From contig OZ253474.1 of assembly GCA_965261695.1 (NCBI GenBank), positions 1,550,001 through 1,614,000 on the forward strand: a DNA stretch of 64,000 bases, in the 5' to 3' direction. Shown piece after piece: positions 25,021 through 34,095 of this stretch (its first letter is position 1; every line of letters starts with the position of its first letter). Position numbers and translations under genes: made by a program. This DNA comes from Bin5 sp965261695 (GTDB taxonomy: Bacteria; Chloroflexota; Anaerolineae; Caldilineales; Caldilineaceae). The notes under the pieces are model-generated. The model made no database searches and was not told where the DNA came from. It was given only the letters and a program-made list of their open reading frames with translations.

Positions 25021-25971
25021 GTGTCACATCACCCATTACGCATCTTCAGCGGCTCAGCCCACAAAGAGTTGGCGCTGGAAATCGCCCAGACACTTGGCGT
25101 AGAACTCGGTCAATCCACAACTCGCCGTCTGCCCGACAGCGAGATACACGTGATGATCGATGAGGTCGTGCGCGACCAGGATATTTTCCTGGTTCAGGCC
25201 TGCTGCCAGCCGGTGAATGATCATGTAATGGAGTTGATGCTATATCTGGACGCATTTCGGCGGGCCAGCGCCCACAGCGTCAGCGTCGTATTGCCCTATT
25301 TCCCCTATGCGCGCCAGGAGCGCATGGCCCATGGGCGTGAGGCGGTCAGCGCCCGGGTCATCGCCAATATGCTGGAGATGATGGGAGCGGATCGCGTAAT
25401 CTTTGTAGACATCCATGCCAGGGCCATTCAAGGGTTTTTCAATATCCCTGTCGATCCGCTCTCTGCGCTGCCGATTCTGGCCGACTATTTTCGCCAGGAA
25501 GAGTGGAAAAACGCGGCGATCGTCAGCCCGGATGTAGGCCGGGCCAGCATGGCGGGACGCTATGCGCAACTGCTCAATCTGCCGCTGGTGGTGATGCACA
25601 AGCGGCGCACGAGTTTCAGCGTCACCGAAACGACACACGTTGTCGGTGAAATCGCCGGGATTCGCCCGATCATCATTGATGACATTATGGCCGGCGGCAG
25701 TGTTCTCAAGCAAATCGACGCCCTGTACGAGGCCGGCGCGCAGGGAACTGCCGCCTTCGCCGTTACGCACCCGGTCTTGCTACCTTCGGCGCTGGAACAT
25801 CTCCTGGCGGATGATCGCATCGCCAAGCTGGTGGTTTCCAACACGCTTCCCGTTCCCCAAGAAAAGCGGTCAGAGAAAGTCGTCGTGTTGTCGATCGCGC
25901 CGATGCTGGCCGATATTATCAACCGCATCCATCAGGGGCGCAGCATTTCAAAGAAGCTTATTCTTATGTAG
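25021..25971 (+). CDS. prs: Ribose-phosphate pyrophosphokinase
   Basis: The 316-residue enzyme makes PRPP from ribose 5-phosphate and ATP for nucleotide, His and Trp synthesis. Seen are FSGSAHKELA at the N-terminus, LPYFPYARQERM (the flexible loop), VIFVDIHARAIQGFF, VSPDVGRASMAGRYA and the PRPP-binding loop PIIIDDIMAGGSVLKQ. The classical loop has VDDxxDTxGT; here MAGGS replaces DTGGT, so one loop acid is missing. GTG 25021 with AGAAGAGAG upstream gives the family length. A longer open frame back to 24928 is unlikely. The loop change makes strict function slightly less certain, but the rest is typical. Confidence 0.87.
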   Translation: MSHHPLRIFSGSAHKELALEIAQTLGVELGQSTTRRLPDSEIHVMIDEVVRDQDIFLVQACCQPVNDHVMELMLYLDAFRRASAHSVSVVLPYFPYARQERMAHGREAVSARVIANMLEMMGADRVIFVDIHARAIQGFFNIPVDPLSALPILADYFRQEEWKNAAIVSPDVGRASMAGRYAQLLNLPLVVMHKRRTSFSVTETTHVVGEIAGIRPIIIDDIMAGGSVLKQIDALYEAGAQGTAAFAVTHPVLLPSALEHLLADDRIAKLVVSNTLPVPQEKRSEKVVVLSIAPMLADIINRIHQGRSISKKLILM

Positions 25972-26223
25972 AAGGGCAATACCGTAGTTAACGATTTGTT
26001 CGGCTCGTCTGTTATGCGCGCAAGGTGACTGCAGCGCTTCCTGGCGCGAGACAACGGCTCGTTCACCGGCTCAGACCCGCTGTTGCCCGTTAGGCGCTCT
26101 TGCAGTTGGACATTTCAGCGACGGGCGGATCGTTGGTTACGCGGCGCAGGCCGGACTCACACATCAAATCTTAGAGGTATCTGTCCCATCCGCCGGACAA
26201 CGCAGATACCCGGAGAGCCGCGC

Positions 26224-27408
26224 ATGGAGACACTCCAACGTTCCTGGATTGACAGATCTGAAGAAGATCAACTTGAAGAGCAAGACTTACGTCTCGATAC
26301 CGAAATCATCGAAGATGAAGAGATATTCGTAGCGTCATACTCACAGTTGATGTGGTGGCGTTTTCACAAACATCGGATGGCGGTTCTCTCCGGCTTTCTG
26401 GTGGTAATCCTGTAACTGATAGCGGCCTTTGCCGAATTTGTGGCCCCTTACAATCCAGAGCAGTCCTTTGTGCAGTATAAATTCGTACCGCCGATGAAAA
26501 TCCATGTCATCGATGCGGAAGGCAAGCTGCAGCGGCCATTTGTCTACAAGATCATCCGCGAAAGGGACCCGGAGACCCTGCGCAATACCTACACAGAAGA
26601 CACGACCACGATCTATCCGATCCGTTTTCTCGCGCGCGGGTCGGAGTACGAACTGTGGGGCCAGTTCCCGGTCTCTTAGCATCTCTACGGGTTGGACGTT
26701 CCCCATGAGGAGCAAGGCCTCTTGCTGATGGGCGCAGACCGGTTGGGGCGTGATCTGTTCTCCCGCCTCTGTTACGGGGCGCGCATCTCGCTGACCATCG
26801 GCCTGGTGAGTGTCGTTCTCAGTCTGGTAATCGGGATTCTTTTCGGCGGAATCTCCGGCTTTTACGGCGGCCCCTTAGACAATGCGATTCAGCGCCTGAT
26901 CGAGTTCATTCGCTCCATCCCGGAGATTCCTCTGATTATGGCGCTGGCCGCGGCCCTGCCCGCAGACTGGCCGGTAATTCGTCTTTATTTCGGCGTAACG
27001 ATCCTCTTGTCGTTCGTGGGTTGGACCGGTCTGGCCCGAGTCGTGCGCGGGCGTTTTCTTCGCATGAGGGAAGAGGACTTTGTGATGGCAGCCCGCTTTT
27101 GCGGCTCTGGTGAAATGCGCATCATTTTGCGCCACCTGGTTCCCTCATCCCTCAGTCATATCATCGCTTCCCTGACATTAGCGATTCCGGGCATTATTCT
27201 TTCGGAAACGGGGCTGAGCTTTATCGGCCTGGGTCTGCGAGCGCCGGCGATCAGTTGGGGCGTGCTTTTACAGGAGGCCCAGAATCTACGCTCCGTCGCC
27301 CTCGCCCCATGGGTGTTAACCCCCGGCTTAGCTGTGGTGCTGGCTGTGCTGGCTTTCAATTTCCTCGGTGACGGCATCCGCGACGCCGCCGATCCATATG
27401 CCAGGTAA
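26224..27408 (+). pseudogene. DppC/OppC-type ABC permease with two stops
   Basis: One frame from ATG 26224 to the stop at 27408 encodes a peptide-type permease of about 394 residues but is interrupted by TAA at 26413-26415 and TAG at 26677-26679. Reading across them gives VVIL-stop-LIAAFAEFVAPYNPEQ and FPVS-stop-HLYGLDVPHEEQG, where Tyr-like and Trp-like residues would fit. The C-terminal part is complete: GADRLGRDLFSRLCYGARIS, several membrane helices, the EAA-type loop with FLRMREEDFVMAARFCGSGE and the final DGIRDAADPYAR. It is paralogous to the minus-strand copy at 30889-31734. The ATPase gene that follows is also damaged. Confidence 0.85.
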
Positions 27409-27465
27409 GCTGATGAGCGGCACACGAAGAAGGCTGTTTATTCATGCGCTGAACGGATTTCGTTC

Positions 27466-28500
27466 ATGACAATTACATCTGCCCAAATCGATAGCGGTCC
27501 AGCAACAGGTGAGTCCGCCGATTCGCAGGGGATGCTCCTGGATGTACGGGGGTTGAAGACGCACTTCTTCCTGGCTCAGGGGATTGTACGGGCCTTGGAG
27601 GGCGTCGATTTTACGGTGCGCCGCGGCCAGACGGTCGGGCTGGTGGGAGAGAGCGGCTGCGGCAAGTCGATCACAGCGCGCTCGATCATGGCGATTGTGC
27701 CTTCGCCGGGACGGGTTGTCGAGGGTGAGGTTCTGTTCCATCTGCAAAGACAGGAGAACGGCAGCGTCACCGAGCAGGTCGTTGACATGACCAAAATCGA
27801 CGCCATGGGCACGCAGGCGCGCTCCATCCGCGGCGGTGAGATCTCGATGGTCTTTCAGGAGCCGATGACTTCGCTCAGCCCTGTCCACACGATCGGCAAT
27901 CAGATTATCGAGGCCATCCTTCTCCACCAGGATGTCAACAAAGAAGAGGCCCGCGCCCTGGCGATCGATGTTCTGAACAAAGTTGGAATGCCGCAGCCCG
28001 AACGCATAATCGACCGCTGTCCCCATCACCTCAGTGGCGGCATGCGCCAGCGCGCCATGATCGCCATGGCCCTGTCCTGCCGCCCCAGCCTGCTCATCGC
28101 CGACGAGCCGACGACCGCGCTGGACGTGACAACGCAAGCCCAGATCCTGACGCTCATGCGCGAGTTGCAGGATGAGTTGGGGATGGCAATCATCTTCATC
28201 ACCCATGATCTGGGCGTGATCGCGCAGATGGGGCGCGCGGCTGTGGACGGCAGCTTTGGCGAATTCGTGGAGAAGGTGACGGCGCTGGACATCATCTTTG
28301 AGGAAGACAGTGTACACCTGACGAGCCTGCGCGAAGAGAGCATCGACTTCGGCTGGAGGGGTCCCCTACTCGTCAATGAACAGGAGCAGGAGATCAACGG
28401 CTTCCTCCATTTTGACAACCCCTACTCAAGCACCGAGCTTGGCGCGGAGCAGATGGGCATCCAGTTTATGGATCTGCTCATGCAGTTGGACTTCTCGTAA
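27466..28500 (+). pseudogene. DppD-type ABC ATPase, C-terminus replaced
   Basis: The first 255 residues are a normal oligopeptide-transport ATPase: Walker A GESGCGKS, Q-loop VFQEPMTSLSP, signature HLSGGMRQRAMIA and Walker B LLIADEPTTALD. The H-loop follows in FITHDLGVIAQM. At about 28231 the homology stops abruptly. The last 90 residues (for example SIDFGWRGPLLVNEQEQEIN and FLHFDNPYSSTELG) belong to no ABC ATPase I know and look like the C-terminus of a different protein. The usual oligopeptide-binding cysteine region is therefore absent. The junction is a deletion or recombination scar. The open frame is intact, so a fusion protein could still be made. Confidence 0.8.
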
Positions 28501-28559
28501 AACAAAACGGACGCAGCGAAGCGCTTTGCCTCTCTCAATACAAACGGCCTAATGCTGGA

Positions 28560-28588
28560 GAGGCGAATCCTTTCGCCTCAATTTCTTG
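28560..28588. terminator. Bidirectional terminator-like hairpin
   Basis: GAGGCGAA at 28560-28567 pairs perfectly with TTCGCCTC at 28572-28579 over a TCCT loop and is followed by AATTTCTTG. It lies between the convergent ends of the ATPase-like gene and the UPF0175 gene. Confidence 0.5.
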
Positions 28589-28603
28589 TTGGTCTTTCTT
28601 GCG

Positions 28604-28930
28604 TTAAGATACGGCTAGGACTGCCAAGTCCTGGCGCGACTCGTCGAGAGAGTAACTTGGCGCGGCGCCCCGCCGGCGCACCTCGTCCATGATGTCGTAA
28701 ATCGACACGCCAGCCAGTTCAGCGGCGCGGGCTTCTGTGATTTCACCACGTTGGCAGGCAGCGATCGCGTTCTCAACTTTCCACCGCTGGATCGCCTCCG
28801 TAAGCATCTTGCGCGCAAGGGCAGTCCGATCGATCTGCTCCTTGTTGGCAATTTCATCTAATCCCCGAATGATGGTTGCGGGGGCGCGCAGATTCAGTTG
28901 CCGCACGTTATCACCCAGATCAAGCGCCAT
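28604..28930 (-). CDS. UPF0175 family protein (antitoxin-like)
   Basis: The 108-residue protein has a ribbon-helix-helix-like N-terminal half (LNLRAPATIIRGLDEIANKE) and the UPF0175 helix-turn-helix (EARAAELAGVSIYDIMDEVR) followed by a short tail. Members are often antitoxins of PIN-domain toxins or stand alone. No toxin gene is visible on either side, so it is an orphan here. It overlaps the upstream cupin gene by 11 nt and so is probably translated with it. Confidence 0.75.
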   Translation of the reverse strand: MALDLGDNVRQLNLRAPATIIRGLDEIANKEQIDRTALARKMLTEAIQRWKVENAIAACQRGEITEARAAELAGVSIYDIMDEVRRRGAAPSYSLDESRQDLAVLAVS

Positions 28931-29237
28931 CCTCCTCGGGGCGGATGATCACCATGTAGCGCACCGGCGCTTTGCTGGTGTTGACAAGCCCATGCAGCTT
29001 GCGCGGATCGAATACGACCGCCTCGTTGGCGCGCAGGGGATGGCTCTCGCCGTCGATCTCCAGCGTCCCCTGGCCTTCAATCATATAGAACGCCTCATAG
29101 CCGCCGTGACGGTGGGGAGGATGGGATCGCTCGCCGGCGTCAACCTCCGAGATGTGGACGCGCAACGGCTCGCCCTCCACGTCGGCGTCGAGAAAATAGC
29201 GGGAGATACCCTTCTTTTCGACATCTAAGAACTGCAC
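28920..29237 (-). CDS. Cupin domain protein
   Basis: The 105-residue single-domain cupin carries motif 1 HPPHRHGGYEAFYMIEGQG and motif 2 in VVFDPRKLHGLVNTS. His residues of both motifs can bind a metal. Such proteins are isomerases, dioxygenases or sensors of small acids and sugars. It sits in a leftward run with a second cupin and a Gfo/Idh oxidoreductase, suggesting a role in carbohydrate or polyol turnover. The substrate is unknown. Confidence 0.85.
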   Translation of the reverse strand: MQFLDVEKKGISRYFLDADVEGEPLRVHISEVDAGERSHPPHRHGGYEAFYMIEGQGTLEIDGESHPLRANEAVVFDPRKLHGLVNTSKAPVRYMVIIRPEEDGA

Positions 29238-29300
29238 TGTTCACTTCCTTTCCGCGAAACACCAGTTGCTCTCAGTGGTACTATCCACTAGGCACTGAAG

Positions 29301-30503
29301 TTATCGGCGGGGATAGAAGACATCGAGTAGAGGCTCGATATCGGTGTAGTCAAAGCCGTAGGTCTCTTTGAAGCGCGCCTGGATCCGCTCCTCCGCTTCG
29401 GAGGACGAGCGCAGGGGGAACGCCAGCGGCTGTTTGTTCATCAGCGCCGACTCAGAAGCCGCCAACGACATCTCCTGATCCAGCCGGGCTTCCTGTACGC
29501 CGTAGGTCGGCTCCGAGTCATGCAGGACCGCGTTGGCGATGCTCATGAGTTGATCGGCCATGTCAACGCCGCGCCCGTTGTTTTCGCCAACGCCGAGATG
29601 GGCGTAGGGATTCTGCCAGACGATTTCCCGATCGGGCAGCTCCAGGCTGATGCGCTCCAGGACCTGGCGCCCTTCCACGCCGATGTTGAAAAGCTGCGGT
29701 TCATAGGCGTTGGCGTTGGCGCCGCTCTGGTAGTCGGCCGGGTCGGTGAAGTAGACGGTATTGCCGACGATCGCGCCGCGTGTGCCGTCGATCTGGGAGA
29801 TGCCGGTTGTTTTGCGGCCAAGCGAGCGCGCGTGGATCACGTTGGAGTAGATCATTGTCGCCGCGGCCCCATTCTCGAACTCCAGAAAGCTGGTCGTACA
29901 GTTTTCCTGCGAATGATGGCGCTTCATGCGGTCGATAATGGGCACAACGTCGGTCACATGGGTGATGCCCAGGATCGACTTGGGCCGGCTACCGGCGAGC
30001 AGACGCAACATGCTCATGCCGTGATAACCGCCCTCGTAGAAGATGCGATAGATGCGTCCCACATCCCCGATGATGCCGGAATCGATCACTTTGGCCTGGA
30101 AACGGGCCATAGGCACGCGATGATAGTTTTCGGCCACTTCCAGCTTGACATTGTTGCGGGTGGCAGCTTCGACCATCATGTCGGTCATGGAGCGGGTCAC
30201 GGAGACAGGCGTTTCGACGATGATGTTGATGCCATTCTCCGCCAGGTAGCAGCAGATCGGGTGGTGGGCATCGCCGGGCACGACCACGTCGACGACATCC
30301 AGCTCTTCACCGTCCACCAGATCACGCACGCTGGTGTAGGCGTTGACGCCGTACTCAGCGGCAACTTCTCGCAGGACCTCTCCATCCTTGTCGCAGACAG
30401 CGACGAATTCGAACACGTCCTTCAATTTTGGGTAGATTGGCAGGTGTGAACTGCGGCCGCGGCGGCCCAGACCGATCAAGGCCAACTTCAATTTGCGGGG
30501 CAT
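29301..30503 (-). CDS. Gfo/Idh/MocA family oxidoreductase
   Basis: The 400-residue protein has an N-terminal NAD(P)-binding Rossmann fold (LALIGLGRRGRSSHLPIY at the start) and the family C-terminal beta-sheet domain. At the normally conserved EKP position the sequence is NIIVETPVSVT, so the catalytic or cofactor-contacting Lys is Thr. The substrate-side EVAENYHRVPMARF stretch is present. Relatives oxidise or epimerise sugars and inositols. The ETP change occurs in some subfamilies and may mean altered chemistry. It lies between two cupin genes on the same strand. Confidence 0.87.
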   Translation of the reverse strand: MPRKLKLALIGLGRRGRSSHLPIYPKLKDVFEFVAVCDKDGEVLREVAAEYGVNAYTSVRDLVDGEELDVVDVVVPGDAHHPICCYLAENGINIIVETPVSVTRSMTDMMVEAATRNNVKLEVAENYHRVPMARFQAKVIDSGIIGDVGRIYRIFYEGGYHGMSMLRLLAGSRPKSILGITHVTDVVPIIDRMKRHHSQENCTTSFLEFENGAAATMIYSNVIHARSLGRKTTGISQIDGTRGAIVGNTVYFTDPADYQSGANANAYEPQLFNIGVEGRQVLERISLELPDREIVWQNPYAHLGVGENNGRGVDMADQLMSIANAVLHDSEPTYGVQEARLDQEMSLAASESALMNKQPLAFPLRSSSEAEERIQARFKETYGFDYTDIEPLLDVFYPRR

Positions 30504-30528
30504 CGTTTGCGATTTCCTTGTGCGTGCT

Positions 30529-30822
30529 CTATCCGAAGCAAATCCAGCGTACCCATTTGTCGGCGCGCAAACTGTGATCAGTCCACGGCGCGATCAGGAT
30601 CAGGTCGGCCGGCCCGACCGTTGTGCTCTCGCCGTCAATGGTAACGGTGGCCTCGCCCTCCAGGATGTACCAGAAGCGCTGTTCGCCATGTTTCTCCGGC
30701 TCAAACGGGTTGGCCGGGGTAGTGATGCGTTCGGCGAAGTGGTCGATCTGCTCCTGCGCCTCACCAATCTCATAACCCTTGCGGAAATTTACCTCGGGGA
30801 TGGCGCTGCCTTTGATGATCAT
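30529..30822 (-). CDS. Cupin domain protein
   Basis: The 97-residue protein from ATG 30822 is a small cupin with EKHGEQRFWYILEGEATVTI as motif 1 and LILIAPWTDHSLRA as motif 2. It starts 46 nt downstream of a permease remnant's stop on the same strand and precedes the oxidoreductase gene by 25 nt. A transcript covering cupin, oxidoreductase, cupin and UPF0175 is likely. The function is not known beyond the family fold. Confidence 0.82.
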   Translation of the reverse strand: MIIKGSAIPEVNFRKGYEIGEAQEQIDHFAERITTPANPFEPEKHGEQRFWYILEGEATVTIDGESTTVGPADLILIAPWTDHSLRADKWVRWICFG

Positions 30823-30888
30823 GGTTGCGTTTCCTCGGCTGCCGGTTCCAATGCAGTTACTGGCCACTGATCACCGGCCACTGCCGTT

Positions 30889-31734
30889 CTACAGCGTGGC
30901 GTAGGGGTCGGCGTCGTCGCGCAGCTCATCGCCCATAAAGATGAACGCCGTCAGCGCGATCACCACCATGAGGGCCGGCGCGACCATTTTCCAGGGGGCG
31001 ATGGCCACCGCGCTGATGTTCTGCGCCCCCTGCAACAGCACGCCCCAACTGATGGCGGGCGGGCGCAGGCCCAGACCGAGGAAACTGAGCGCGGTTTCGC
31101 TCAGAATCATGGTCGGAATCGACAGCGTCATGGCGGCGAAAATGTGGCTCATGAAGGAGGGCAGCATGTGACGCAGGATGATGCGCAGCTCGTTGCTGCC
31201 TGCGAACCTGGACGCCATCACGAACTCTTCCTCGCGCAGTTGCAAGAACTTGCCGCGCACGACGCGCGCCATCCCGGTCCAGCCAATAAAGGAGAGAATT
31301 GTCGTAATGCTGAAGTAGACATAGAGGATCGGCCACCCGGGCGGCAGCGCCGCGCTCAGCCCCATCCACAGCGGAATCGACGGGATTGAGCGCAGGAACT
31401 CGATGACGCGCTGGATGATATTGTCGATCGTGCCGCCGTAGTAGCCTGAAAGGCCTCCCAGCAGAATGCCGAGGACTAGACTGATTACAACTCCGATCAG
31501 ACCGATCGAAAGGGAGAGGCGCGCGCCATAGGAAACACGGGAAAACATATCACGCCCCAGCCGGTCCGTGCCCAACCGGAAGAAGCCCTGTTCCTCGTGG
31601 GGAACGTCCTGGCCGAATAGCTTCGTGGTCACGGCAACTTCACCCCACAGCTTGTACTCCTCGCCCTAGGGAAAGAGGCGAATGGCGTGGCGGATCTCCG
31701 TGTCCTCTGGTGTGTCCCGGACTTTCGGGCAATC
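30889..31734 (-). pseudogene. DppC-type ABC permease, truncated, in-frame TAG
   Basis: The C-terminal 247 residues are a good peptide-type permease (GTDRLGRDMFSRVSYGARLS at the start, EEEFVMASRFAGSNELRIIL in the coupling loop, DELRDDADPYATL at the end). Upstream in the same frame RHAIRLFP-stop-GEEYKLWGEVAV can be read through a TAG near 31663, where Gln or another residue would fit. Homology fades by 31734, so the first membrane span is missing. It parallels the plus-strand copy at 26224. A shortened protein could start at GTG 31632. Confidence 0.78.
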
Positions 31735-32019
31735 GTTGTCTGAATCAGAATTATTGGAAATAATGATTTAACAGGGTAGCGGGCTATGTGTCGATTCCCA
31801 TACGGTCAATCTCTTTTCGTCAACTGAAAAGGTAAATCGCCGTGGCACAACAAATCGAGAGGGAACGATTTTTGCCAACATTGCCAAACTCTCTCAAGAC
31901 GGATTCAGGTCGTGGGCCCTGCAAATGCCCCTGGTGGATCCTCGCCGCAGGCCAAATGGACATCGTTGTCCGAGGGGTTTGTCGCTTTCAGGCTCCGGCA
32001 AGACAACTGGCCCACTCCC

Positions 32020-32394
32020 TCACGTCCTCAGCAGCTGAAGCAAGAGCGCGTGAATCGCGAACGATGCACCGAGTAGAATGAGCGCCGATCCAAGGGTGAT
32101 AGCAATGCGCCGCAAAAGGAGGTTTCGCGGAACAGCCTCACGGAGATAGTTCTCGACGATGATGACAAAACTCTACCCGATAAGGCCGAGGATGACAAAG
32201 CTGAAGTTATGCACCGCAGACCTTGCCCAGCGATTAACCTCCAAGACATTGATAAGAAGAATCAGATTCAATTGCAATCTCGTTAGCAAACAGAAGGTAA
32301 GGGCAACGAAAGCGATCCAACTGGCCAGGTAGGCTGCGTACCTCAACCACCGCTGTAGAGTAGGCTGAACAAAAGTCTCCTCGCGGAAGGACAT
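32020..32394 (-). pseudogene. Small membrane protein with in-frame TAG
   Basis: ATG 32394 overlaps the TGA stop of the preceding ATPase gene (TGATG), implying coupled translation. The frame has hydrophobic segments (YAAYLASWIAFVALTFCLLT and NFSFVILGLIG), then TAG at 32173-32175, and continues in frame with SFVIIVENYLREAVPRNLLL and a further segment (AITLGSALILLGASFAIHAL) to TGA at 32020. The complete protein would have 123 residues and three or four spans. The continuity on both sides suggests a single nonsense change. The family is unknown. Confidence 0.6.
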
Positions 32395-33491
32395 CAGCCC
32401 AACTCCCCGCTGGCGGTGACGCCGGCCAGGGTCAACTCCTCGGCATGGTGACAGGCGGCAAAATGTCCCGGGGCAATCTCTCGCAGCGCCGGCGTTTCCT
32501 GGCTGCAGCGCTCCTGAACATAACGGCAACGAGGGTGGAAATAACAGCCGCTGGGCGGATTTGCCGGATCGGCCACATCACCTTCCAACACGATCCGCGC
32601 TTTCTGCCGCCTCATGCGCGGGTCCGGGTTTGGCACCGCGGAGAGCAACGCCTCGGTGTACGGGTGGAACGGCTGAGCGAAAAGGTCCTCGGTCTCAGCG
32701 ACTTCGACGATCTTCCCCACATACATCACGACGACCCGATCACAGATGTACTCGATGACGCTGAGATCATGGGAGACGAAGAGATAGGTCAGGTTGAACT
32801 CTTCCTGCAACTCCTTGATCAGATTCAGAAACTGGGCGCGCACAGAGACATCCAGGGCGGACACCGCCTCATCGGCGACGACCAGGCGGGGGTCGAGGGC
32901 GAGCGCGCGGGCAATTCCGATGCGCTGACGCTCGCCGCCGCTGAAGGCGTGCGGGTAGCGGCGCATATACTCCGGGCGCAGACCGACTCTGCCCAGGAGC
33001 GACGCCACCCGATCTTCCAGCTCCTTGCCGGCAGCGATCTTGTTGATTCTGAGCGGATCGCCAACGATGTCAATGACTGGCATGCGAGGATTCAGGGAGT
33101 TGAAGGGATCCTGAAAGATCATTTGCACCTGTTGGCGATAGGGCTTCATCTCATTGTTGCTCAGCGGCGCGAGATCGATGGTTTCTCCGTCATTTTTCCG
33201 GAAGAGAATCTGGCCGCCGGTCAAGTCGTACGCCCGCACGATGCAGCGCCCGGCCGTCGTCTTGCCGCATCCACTCTCACCAACCAGCCCCAACGTTTCA
33301 CCCTACAAGACCTCGAAGGAAATGTCATCAACCGCCGAGACATGACCGACCGTGCGCCGGAAAAAGCCGGACATTATCGGAAACCACTTCTTGAGATTCC
33401 TGACTTCGAGCAGGACTTTATCTGCAACCACGCTACCCGTCTCGGGGGCGGGCCGCTGCCCTTCAGTCGTCGATTGTGCGCTCATAGGCAC
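32394..33491 (-). pseudogene. DppF-type ABC ATPase with in-frame TAG
   Basis: The frame from 33491 encodes an oligopeptide-transport ATPase of about 365 residues: LLEVRNLKKWFPI at the start, Walker A GESGCGKTT, Q-loop MIFQDPFNSLNPRMP, signature FSGGERQRIGIA and Walker B VVADEAVSALD. The substrate-specific C-terminus (PANPPSGCYFHPRCRYVQE) follows. TAG at 33303-33305 interrupts ISFEVL-stop-GETLGLVG, where Lys or a similar residue is expected. Walker B has ADEA instead of the usual LDEP. Everything else is intact and closely matches the plus-strand gene at 34096. A start downstream of the stop would lack the first beta strands. Confidence 0.85.
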
Positions 33492-33574
33492 CTGTGGAAT
33501 TTCATTTATATCGGAGCTGTCAGATTTCTTTGCAGGCGAGACGTGCGCGTGCCCACGAAGAGCACCCCCTGTGC

Positions 33575-34048
33575 CTACTCATCTTCATACAGCAGGCAAT
33601 GGACCTCGCGATCGGGTCCCAGTTGTATGGCGGGCGGAGTGACGGCGTCACAGCGGCCCGGCATGAAGTGATCACAGCGCGGCCCGAACATACAACCAGA
33701 TGGCCGGTTGTACGGATCGGGGACCATGCCGCGAATCGAATCCAGTCTTTGCAGGTTTCGACTGACCCCCAATCGGGGAATCGATTTGAGCAGCGCCTGC
33801 GTATAGGGATGTTTGGGGTCGTGGAAGATCGAGTCCACGTCACCCCGCTCCACGACCCGCCCAAAGTACATCACCACAACGTCATCCGCCATCTCCGCCA
33901 CCACGCCCAGATCATGCGTGATCAGCATAATCGCCATGCCAAACTCATCCTGCAATTCTTCCAACAGTTCAAGAATCTGGGCTTGCGTTGTGACATCGAC
34001 GGCTGTGGTCGGTTCGTCGGCAATTAAGAGGGCGGGATTGCAGGAAAG
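33575..34048 (-). pseudogene. DppD-type ABC ATPase, 5'-truncated
   Basis: Only the C-terminal half remains, starting at about LSCNPALLIADEPTTAVD and continuing through ITHDLGVVAEMADDVVVMYF to the oligopeptide-specific tail RPSGCMFGPRCDHFMPGRCD. The open frame extends upstream to 34165 but that part is not ATPase sequence and lies over the start of the divergent intact gene at 34096. The break at about 34050 is a rearrangement junction. It is complementary in extent to the plus-strand DppD copy that lost its 3' end at 28231, and the two share about 50 residues of overlap. Confidence 0.8.
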
Positions 34049-34095
34049 CGGCCTGCGCCCCCGACAGACAACTAACTTTCGCAGGAGGTAATGCT

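Noticed and set aside
31842..32081. Small plus-strand frame beginning MAQQIERERFL
   Set aside because: The start vaguely recalls CYTH-type proteins, but the similarity ends after about 15 residues and the frame overlaps a membrane-protein remnant on the other strand.
11740..33305. Stop-codon reassignment or suppression as explanation for in-frame stops
   Set aside because: The residues expected at the stops differ from place to place and normal genes here end in TAA, TAG and TGA alike, so no single recoding rule fits.
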